NCBI RefSeq assembly: GCF_039540195.1
Contig: NZ_BAABEO010000020.1
Coordinates: forward strand, 124,001 to 188,000
Source: Zafaria ginkgonis
GTDB lineage: Bacteria; Actinomycetota; Actinomycetes; Actinomycetales; Micrococcaceae
Direction of reading: 5' to 3'
DNA: 64,000 bases
In this document: one piece after another, positions 58,532-64,000 of the stretch
Position numbering within the stretch: position 1 is the stretch's first letter
Layout: each line of letters starts with the position of its first letter
Notes under the pieces: generated by a model
The model's database searches: none
Told to the model about the DNA's origin: nothing
The model's input: only the letters and a program-made list of their open reading frames with translations
Position numbers and translations under genes: made by a program

Positions 58532-59910
58532 GCGGCTGCCCCTTCGGCGGCCAGGAACCGCCTGCCGAGCGCCCCGCCAACGGTACGGGCGCAGCGCCCC
58601 AGGCCGCCGGCGCAGGGTCCGAAACCGCCGGCGTCGTGCGTTCGCGCCTCTCCCGCCGCGGCCTGCTGGGCCTGGCCGGCGTGGGCGGTGCGGGGGCCGC
58701 CGCGGGGATCGCGGCCGTTATGGTCGGCCGGGGCCCCTTGGCGGCCGCGGCCGCGCCGCCCGCCAGCGATTCGGCGGTGCCGTTCTTCGGCGACCGCCAG
58801 GCCGGCATCACCACGCCCGCCCAGGACCGCCTGCACATGGCGGCCTTCGACGTCACCACCGAAGACCGTGCCGCGCTGGTGGAGCTCCTCAAGGACTGGA
58901 CCGCCGCCGCGGAGGCCATGGCGGCAGGCCGGCCCACCGGCGACACCGGCGCCGTCGACGGGCCGTACGACGCCCCGCCGGAGGACACCGGCGAGGCCCT
59001 CGACCTCTCCGCCGCCCGCCTCACCCTGACGTTCGGCTTCGGCGCCACTCTGTTCGAGAAGGACGGCAAGGCCCGCTTCGGCCTCGACGGGCGGCGGCCC
59101 GAGGCGCTGATCGACCTGCCGCACTTCCCCGGCGACGCCCTGGAGCCGGCCCGGAGCGGGGGCGACCTTGTGGTGCAGGCCTGCGCCGACGATCCCCAGG
59201 TCGCAGTCCACGCCATCCGTAACCTCGCCCGCATCGCCTTCGGCAAGGCCCGGGTGCGCTGGTCCCAACTGGGCTTCGGCCGTACCTCGTCGACCTCCGT
59301 TGCGCAGCAGACCCCGCGCAACCTCTTCGGGTTCAAGGACGGCACCAACAACCTCAAGGCCGAGGACGCCGGCCTGCTCGGCGAGCACGTGTGGGCCGGA
59401 GCGGGTGGCCGCCCGGAAGAGGCCTGGATGGCCGGTGGCAGCTACCTGGTGGCGCGTCGCATCCGCATGCACATCGAGATCTGGGACCGGACCTCGCTGC
59501 GCGAGCAGGAAGGCCTCATCGGCCGGACCAAGCGCGAAGGCGCCCCACTCTCCGGAGGCAAGGAGTTCACCGCCCCCGACTTCCACCTAGCGGGCAAGGA
59601 CGAGGAACCGCTGATTCCCCTGGACTCCCACGTGCGGCTGGCCCACGCCGACCAGAATGGCGGCGTGCGGATGCTCCGCCGCGGCTACAACTACACGGAC
59701 GGCTCGGACGGGCTGGGCCGCCTCGACGCCGGCCTGTTTTTCATCGCATTCGTCAAGGACCCGCGGACCCACTACGTGCCGATGCAGATGACCATGGCCA
59801 AGGAGGACACCTTGGCCGTGGAGTACCTCAGGCACACCGGATCCGGCCTCTTCGCGGTGCCCCCGGGCACCAAGCCCGGCGGCTTCATCGGGGAGGGACT
59901 GTTCGCATGA
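58528..59910 (+). CDS. efeB: Dye-decolourising heme peroxidase, EfeB type
   Basis: 460 residues with a twin-arginine signal (RSRLSRRGLLGLAGVGGAG), so it is exported folded with heme. Features are the DyP motif GFKDGTNN (GxxDG, about residue 268), and a probable proximal heme His around residue 367-372 in DSHVRLAHADQNGGVRMLRRGYNYTDG. EfeB works with EfeU and EfeO in ferrous iron uptake or heme iron release, but neither partner is in this window. The GTG start is coupled to the short ORF. An IdeR-like box upstream supports iron control. Confidence 0.9.
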   Translation: MSGCPFGGQEPPAERPANGTGAAPQAAGAGSETAGVVRSRLSRRGLLGLAGVGGAGAAAGIAAVMVGRGPLAAAAAPPASDSAVPFFGDRQAGITTPAQDRLHMAAFDVTTEDRAALVELLKDWTAAAEAMAAGRPTGDTGAVDGPYDAPPEDTGEALDLSAARLTLTFGFGATLFEKDGKARFGLDGRRPEALIDLPHFPGDALEPARSGGDLVVQACADDPQVAVHAIRNLARIAFGKARVRWSQLGFGRTSSTSVAQQTPRNLFGFKDGTNNLKAEDAGLLGEHVWAGAGGRPEEAWMAGGSYLVARRIRMHIEIWDRTSLREQEGLIGRTKREGAPLSGGKEFTAPDFHLAGKDEEPLIPLDSHVRLAHADQNGGVRMLRRGYNYTDGSDGLGRLDAGLFFIAFVKDPRTHYVPMQMTMAKEDTLAVEYLRHTGSGLFAVPPGTKPGGFIGEGLFA

Positions 59911-60641
59911 GCCGCGCCGTCGTCACCTCCGGCGGCAAGGCACCACCGGCCCTGCCCTCCGCCCCCGACGGCCTGTTTGAACCCGATGACCTAGCTGAAC
60001 CCGATGACTTGGTTGGACCCGATGGCCTTGCCGGACCCGGCGCTCCGGCACCCGCCGGGCGGGCCACCGGACCGGCCTCACGGTGGTCCCCCGGGCGCGG
60101 GACCACCGTGAGCCTCGGCGCCCTCTGCCTGCTGGCCTGGGCAGCATCGATCGCGGTGGGAATGTGGGTCGACTGCGGACCGGTCCTGCACCGGGTCGGC
60201 CTGGCAGGGCACATCCTGGCCCTGGCGGTGGCCTTCGGCGCGATCCTGGTGGTGGACTGGGTGGGATTCCTCTGGCTGCTGGGCAAGCGGGAAATCCGCG
60301 ACACCGGACGCCTCGAGGCCGCCGCCCAGCCGTTGATCTGGGGCGGGCTGGCCGCACTGCTGGCCACCGGAGCGATGATCAAGCCCGATCTCTCCAACCC
60401 GCTGACCCAGGTCAAGATGGCGTGCGTGCTGGTCCTTATGCTCAACGGCGTGGCCCTCGCCCCCGCGATGCGCCGCCTGCACGGCCTGCCGGCGGACACC
60501 CGCTTCACGGCCATGGCGGCCCGGTTGCGCGCCCGGCTGCTCGTCGCCCTGACCATCTCGCAGGCCTGCTGGTGGACCTGCATCCTGGTGGGCCTGCTCA
60601 ACAGCACCCTGCGCCGCTGGGGCGGATCGGGCGGATCCTAG
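59907..60641 (+). CDS. Membrane protein co-transcribed with efeB
   Basis: 244 residues, ATG overlapping the efeB stop (ATGA). A disordered N-terminus with EPDDLAEPDDLVGPDGLAGP repeats is followed by about four hydrophobic segments (VSLGALCLLAWAASIAVGMWV; AGHILALAVAFGAILVVDWVGFLWLLG; PLIWGGLAALLATGAM; LLVALTISQACWWTCILVGLL). It is not an EfeU/FTR1 permease, since no REXXE-type iron motif is visible. It resembles uncharacterised four-helix membrane proteins. Its role with efeB is unknown. Confidence 0.8.
   Translation: MSRAVVTSGGKAPPALPSAPDGLFEPDDLAEPDDLVGPDGLAGPGAPAPAGRATGPASRWSPGRGTTVSLGALCLLAWAASIAVGMWVDCGPVLHRVGLAGHILALAVAFGAILVVDWVGFLWLLGKREIRDTGRLEAAAQPLIWGGLAALLATGAMIKPDLSNPLTQVKMACVLVLMLNGVALAPAMRRLHGLPADTRFTAMAARLRARLLVALTISQACWWTCILVGLLNSTLRRWGGSGGS
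59979..60032 (+). repeat. 18-bp in-frame tandem repeats (x3)
   Basis: Units at 59979-59996, 59997-60014 and 60015-60032 encode EPDDLA, EPDDLV and GPDGLA. Confidence 0.75.
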
Positions 60642-60653
60642 CCGCGGCACACT

Positions 60654-60699
60654 GCGGGAGGGGACGACGGCGGTGCGCACCGCCGTCGTCCCCTCCCGC
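60654..60699. terminator. 46-bp perfect palindrome between convergent genes
   Basis: A self-complementary run from GCGGGAGGGGACGACGG to CCGTCGTCCCCTCCCGC, centred on GTGCGCAC. It is a bidirectional terminator candidate between the efeB unit and the acyl-CoA ligase gene. Confidence 0.75.
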
Positions 60700-60705
60700 G
60701 TACGG

Positions 60706-62235
60706 CTAGGCGCCGTGCGTCTTGCGCAGGTCGGCCTTGCGGATCTTGCCGCTGGCGGTGCGCGGAAGGTCGTCGACGAAGACCACGGTCTTGGGGATCT
60801 TGTACTTGGCCAGCCGCGTGGAGAGGTGCTCGATCAGGGCCGCGTCGTCAAGGCCGCCGCCCTGGGCGGGAACCACGATCGCCCGCGGCACCTCGCCCCA
60901 CTTCTCGTCGGGGATGCCGATGACGGCCACGGCGGAGACTGAATCGAGTTCCATGATGGCCTGCTCCACCTCGGCCGGGTAGATGTTCTCCCCGCCGGAG
61001 ATGATCATGTCCTTGAGCCGGTCGGAGATGTAGAGGAAGCCCTCGTCATCGACGTACCCCATGTCGCCGGAGCGGAACCAGGAGCCGTCGGCGAAGGACT
61101 GCTCCGTGGCCTCGGGCCGCTGCCAGTAGGACGGGATGACGTTCGGTCCGGAGATCTGGATCTCCCCCACCGCCCCCGCCGGCTGCGGTTCGCCCATCGC
61201 GTCCACGATGCGGATGTCCGTGAAGAAGTGCGGCAGGCCCGCGGACCCGGCCTTCTCGCGCGAGCGTTCCTGCTGCAGGGAGGTGGCCCCCGGGGCGGTC
61301 TCCGTCATGCCGTAGCCGCCGGAGAAGGCGAGTCCGCGCTCCTCGTAGGCGTCCATGACGCGCACAGGAACGGCGGAGCCGCCGCAGGTGAGCTTGCGCA
61401 GGGAGGAGATGTCCGTGGTCGCCCAGGCCGGGTGCTCGGCGAGCATCTGGTACGTGGTGGGAACCCCGGAAAGGCTGGTGACCTGGTGCTTCTCGATCGC
61501 CGCCAGGACCGCGGAGGGTTCGAAGCGGTCCTGCAGCACCAGCGTGCCGCCCTTGAGCAGGGTCGGCAGGGCGCCCATGCCCAGGGACGCGACGTGGAAC
61601 ATCGGTGCGATCATCAGCGCCACCTCGTCGCCGGTGACGTCGTAGTCGACCAGCACGTTGATGGCGTTCCAGGTCATGTTGCCGTGAGTGAGCAGCGCAC
61701 CCTTGGGGTTGCCGGTGGTGCCGGAGGTGTACAGGATGATCGCCGGGTCCTCGAGCGTGACGTCGATGTCCCGGTGGTCGGCCGGCGCGGCCGCGATCGC
61801 GACCTCGTAGGATTCGGCGGGCGAGTCCTCGCCGCCGCCGTCGTGCACCACCAGCCGGTGCACGACGCCGGTGTCGCGGCTGCCGCTCTCCGCGAGCGGT
61901 TCCAGCAGGCCGGAGCCCACCAGCACGGTGCTTCCCGAGTCGTTGAGCGCGTACTGGAGCTCGCGCGGAGCCAGGCGCGTGTTCAGGGGCACGAACAGGG
62001 CCCCGAGGAGGCCGCAGGCGAACAGCGTCTCCAGGTAGGCGGGGTGGTTGTTGCCCAGGTAGGCCACGCGGGTGCCGCTGGCGACGCCGCGTTCGGCCAG
62101 GGCGTTGGCCAGGCGGTCGACCCGTTCCGCGAGGGCGTCATAGGTCAGTTCGGATTCGCCGTTGACGACGGCGACCTTGCCCACCGACTTGACCCGGCGC
62201 TTGTGGATCCAGGATCCAAGTCCTGCGTTGCGCAT
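60706..62235 (-). CDS. AMP-dependent acyl-CoA ligase (FadD-like)
   Basis: 509 residues, ANL superfamily. Features are the P-loop YTSGTTGNPKGAL, GYGMTETAPGAT, FRSGDMGYVDDEGFLYISDRLKDMIISGGENIYPAEVEQ, and the catalytic lysine in PRTASGKIRKADL. It activates a carboxylic acid to its CoA ester. With the MaoC dehydratase and acyl-CoA dehydrogenase upstream it forms a leftward acid-degradation unit. The chain or ring type of the acid is not evident. Confidence 0.92.
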   Translation of the reverse strand: MRNAGLGSWIHKRRVKSVGKVAVVNGESELTYDALAERVDRLANALAERGVASGTRVAYLGNNHPAYLETLFACGLLGALFVPLNTRLAPRELQYALNDSGSTVLVGSGLLEPLAESGSRDTGVVHRLVVHDGGGEDSPAESYEVAIAAAPADHRDIDVTLEDPAIILYTSGTTGNPKGALLTHGNMTWNAINVLVDYDVTGDEVALMIAPMFHVASLGMGALPTLLKGGTLVLQDRFEPSAVLAAIEKHQVTSLSGVPTTYQMLAEHPAWATTDISSLRKLTCGGSAVPVRVMDAYEERGLAFSGGYGMTETAPGATSLQQERSREKAGSAGLPHFFTDIRIVDAMGEPQPAGAVGEIQISGPNVIPSYWQRPEATEQSFADGSWFRSGDMGYVDDEGFLYISDRLKDMIISGGENIYPAEVEQAIMELDSVSAVAVIGIPDEKWGEVPRAIVVPAQGGGLDDAALIEHLSTRLAKYKIPKTVVFVDDLPRTASGKIRKADLRKTHGA

Positions 62236-62344
62236 TCTTCGCTTGCCTTTCCTGCTGCTGCGGCGCCCGCGGGCGCATCCGTCGTCGTGTTGTGGGTCCC
62301 GCGGCCGGTCCGATCATCATGCGGGCCGGACCGGCCGCGGCGGG

Positions 62345-62800
62345 CTAGGCGTAGAAGCGGTACAGCCCGCGGGAGACGACAACGGGCTTGGCGCCGCCTT
62401 CGATTTCGACGGTCTGGTCGACGGCGATCTGGTAGCCGCCCTTGACCTCTTCGACCTCGGCGATGGTGGCCTTCATGCGGATGTTGGAGCCGACCGGCAC
62501 CGGCGCCGGGAAGCGGACCTTCTCCAGCCCGTAGTTGACCTTGGTCTTGACGCCCTCCACCTCGAACATCTCGGTCCAGAACGCGATCTGCAGCGAGAGG
62601 GTCAGGTAGCCGTGGGCGATCGGGGCGCCGAAGGGGCCATCCTTGGCCTTCTCCGGGTCGGTGTGGATCCACTGGTGGTCGTCGGCTGCGTCGGCGAAGG
62701 TGTTGACCTGCTCCTGGGTGACGGTGCGCCACTCGCTGTAGCCCAGGTCGGTGCCGGCGGCGTTGGCGAGCTCGGCGTAGGAAATGACGGTCTGGCCCAT
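62345..62800 (-). CDS. MaoC-family (R)-specific enoyl-CoA hydratase
   Basis: 151 residues, single hot-dog domain. The hydratase motif is QVNTFADAADDHQWIHTDPEKAKDGPFGAPIAHGYLTLSL, containing the catalytic Asp and His (DDHQWIH). It hydrates trans-enoyl-CoA. The ATG at 62798-62800 is preceded by AAGGAG. It lies between the acyl-CoA dehydrogenase and ligase genes on the same strand. Confidence 0.92.
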   Translation of the reverse strand: MGQTVISYAELANAAGTDLGYSEWRTVTQEQVNTFADAADDHQWIHTDPEKAKDGPFGAPIAHGYLTLSLQIAFWTEMFEVEGVKTKVNYGLEKVRFPAPVPVGSNIRMKATIAEVEEVKGGYQIAVDQTVEIEGGAKPVVVSRGLYRFYA

Positions 62801-62815
62801 GGTGGGTCTCCTTAG

Positions 62816-62842
62816 GTGTGGTTGGTGTAGTTGATGTGGTTG
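62816..62842. repeat. 9-bp tandem repeat (x3)
   Basis: GTGTGGTTG, GTGTAGTTG, ATGTGGTTG in direct succession in the leader of the MaoC gene. Confidence 0.65.
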
Positions 62843-62878
62843 GAGTGAAGTCGTGGCCGGCTCGGCGGAAGGCACCGG

Positions 62879-64000
62879 TTAGCGGAAAGCTCCGAGTCCG
62901 GTGATGGAGCGTCCCACGATCAGCGCGTTGATCTCGTGGGTGCCCTCGTAGGAGTAGACGGCTTCGGCGTCGGCGTGGAAGCGCGCGACGTCGTTCTCCA
63001 GCAGGATGCCGTTGCCGCCGCAGACCTCGCGCGCCAGCGCCGCGGTCTCGCGGTACATGCGGGCGGTGAACATCTTGGCCATGGCCGAGTTTTCGTCCCG
63101 GTAGATCCCGGCCTCCTGCTGCTGGGTCAGGCGCACCACCACGGCCAGGGCCGCGGTGACGTTGGAGAGCATGTGCGCCAGCTTTTCCTGGATGAGTTGG
63201 AAGGACGCCAGCGGTTTGCCGAACTGCTGGCGCTCCAGCACGTACCTGACCGCGGCCTCGTAGGCTCCGGCGGCGCCGCCGGCGGCGATCCAGGCCACGT
63301 CCGAGCGCATGTTGCGCAGGCACGCGGCGACGTCGGCGAACGAGTTGATGTTCCGCAGCCGCGCCGAGTCCGGGACCCGCACGTCGGCGAGCTCGATGTC
63401 GGCGTTCTGCATGATCCGCAGGCTGGTCTTGCGCTCGATCTTGGTCAGCTTCACGCCGGCCGCCTCCCGCGGGACCAGGAAGCACTTGACCTGGCCGTCG
63501 GCGGTGTCGCGGGCGAAGACCGCCAGCACGTCGGCCAGGAAGGCCCCGCCGATCCAGCGTTTGGCGCCGTTGATGGTCCACCGGCCTTCGCCCGGACCGC
63601 CCCCGCCCTGCTCGCCGGCGGCCGGCTCGAAGGTGGCGGTGGTGGCCAGCCCTCCGGCGATGTCCGAGCCGTGGTCCGGCTCGGTGAGCGCGAAGACCCC
63701 GGTGAAGTCGAAGGAGCGGATCCGCGGGTCCAGCTCGGCGGCCTGCTCGGCGCTTCCGCCGAGGTTCACCGTGGTGCGGAACAGCCCGGACTGCGCGTTG
63801 TACCAGGTGACGGTGGAGGTATCGACGCGGCCGATCTCGAAGTTCCGGAACCCCCCGTACAGGCCGCTGGGCACCTGTCCGGCCTCGCGGACCTCCACCG
63901 GATCCATCAGGTCCAGGTCCACGAAGGGGGCCACGATCTGCTCGGGGAATTCCCCGCGCTCCCAGTACTCGGCCACGAGGGGGCGCACCTGCGTGTCCAG
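62879..64000 (-). CDS. Acyl-CoA dehydrogenase, glutaryl-CoA dehydrogenase-like (partial, N-terminus beyond window)
   Basis: At least 373 residues, with the frame open at the right edge. Features are FAD/substrate motifs FALTEPDHGSDIAGGLATTATF, WTINGAKRWIGGAFLADVLAVFARD and FGKPLASFQLIQEKLAHM, and the C-terminal YEGTHEINALIVGRSITGLGAF, which closely resembles glutaryl-CoA dehydrogenases. It probably oxidises a short dicarboxylyl or short-chain acyl-CoA. It is the first visible gene of the leftward unit with MaoC and the ligase, and the start is outside the window. Confidence 0.9.
   Translation of the reverse strand: MDTQVRPLVAEYWERGEFPEQIVAPFVDLDLMDPVEVREAGQVPSGLYGGFRNFEIGRVDTSTVTWYNAQSGLFRTTVNLGGSAEQAAELDPRIRSFDFTGVFALTEPDHGSDIAGGLATTATFEPAAGEQGGGGPGEGRWTINGAKRWIGGAFLADVLAVFARDTADGQVKCFLVPREAAGVKLTKIERKTSLRIMQNADIELADVRVPDSARLRNINSFADVAACLRNMRSDVAWIAAGGAAGAYEAAVRYVLERQQFGKPLASFQLIQEKLAHMLSNVTAALAVVVRLTQQQEAGIYRDENSAMAKMFTARMYRETAALAREVCGGNGILLENDVARFHADAEAVYSYEGTHEINALIVGRSITGLGAFR

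Noticed and set aside
1..64000. CRISPR arrays, tRNA or rRNA genes, phage genes
   Set aside because: No regularly spaced repeats with unique spacers, no cloverleaf-like segments and no phage structural genes were recognised by reading. A tRNA scan was not possible here.

Overview
The window is 64 kb of very GC-rich DNA with actinobacterial gene style: frequent GTG and TTG starts, lipoprotein and twin-arginine signals, several IclR and TetR regulators, a probable GlnR nitrogen regulon and a DtxR/IdeR-type iron box. Gene content and protein sequences suggest a soil Micrococcaceae member such as Arthrobacter or a close relative. This is an inference from family resemblance, not a database match. 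No rRNA, tRNA or CRISPR array was recognised. Long open frames antisense to real genes are common here and were treated as GC artefacts.

Region by region. Positions 1-6.9 kb hold a ribose-type ABC importer operon (phosphotransferase-fold kinase, ATPase, two permeases, binding lipoprotein running off the left edge), divergent from a PucR-type regulator. Positions 7.1-10.6 kb hold tex and two tandem paralogous small lipoproteins. Positions 10.6-18.5 kb hold a nitrite assimilation and siroheme block: nirB-cobA-hemD(regulator fusion) leftward, nirD-sirohydrochlorin chelatase rightward, then a secreted Ig-like protein. A second, orphan nirD-like gene lies at 33.1 kb and carries the same promoter layout. 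Positions 18.5-32.8 kb hold rlmC, three drug-type MFS exporters with MarR or TetR regulators, an FAD oxidoreductase, an HdeD-like membrane protein, an S9 peptidase, a DUF559 nuclease-like gene flanked by direct repeats, and a DUF1697 gene. Positions 33.6-42 kb hold a DUF2786 protein, a cold-shock protein, an ArsR-type regulator, a luciferase-like oxidoreductase, small unknown proteins, a LysR regulator and a large secreted LGFP-SpoIID-beta-helix protein.

Positions 42-64 kb are catabolic. They hold an IclR regulator, the beta-ketoadipate CoA-transferase pair and thiolase (pcaJ, pcaI, pcaF), and an operon of a substrate-binding lipoprotein, an extradiol dioxygenase and an HsaA-like flavin monooxygenase. 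Two paralogous meta-cleavage hydrolases, two MFS transporters, two more IclR regulators, an enoyl-CoA hydratase-family protein, acyl-CoA ligase, MaoC dehydratase and an acyl-CoA dehydrogenase follow. Together they fit ring hydroxylation, meta-cleavage and CoA-linked side-chain or ring-product breakdown, though several expected partners are absent. An efeB peroxidase unit under a probable iron box sits at 58.2-60.6 kb.

The features most worth following up are: a 640-bp element with 145-bp inverted arms between two convergent MFS genes, whose arms supply both stop codons; the shared four-box promoter layout at nirB, nirD and the orphan nirD; the direct-repeat-flanked nuclease-like gene; and the iron box, small ORF and efeB arrangement.
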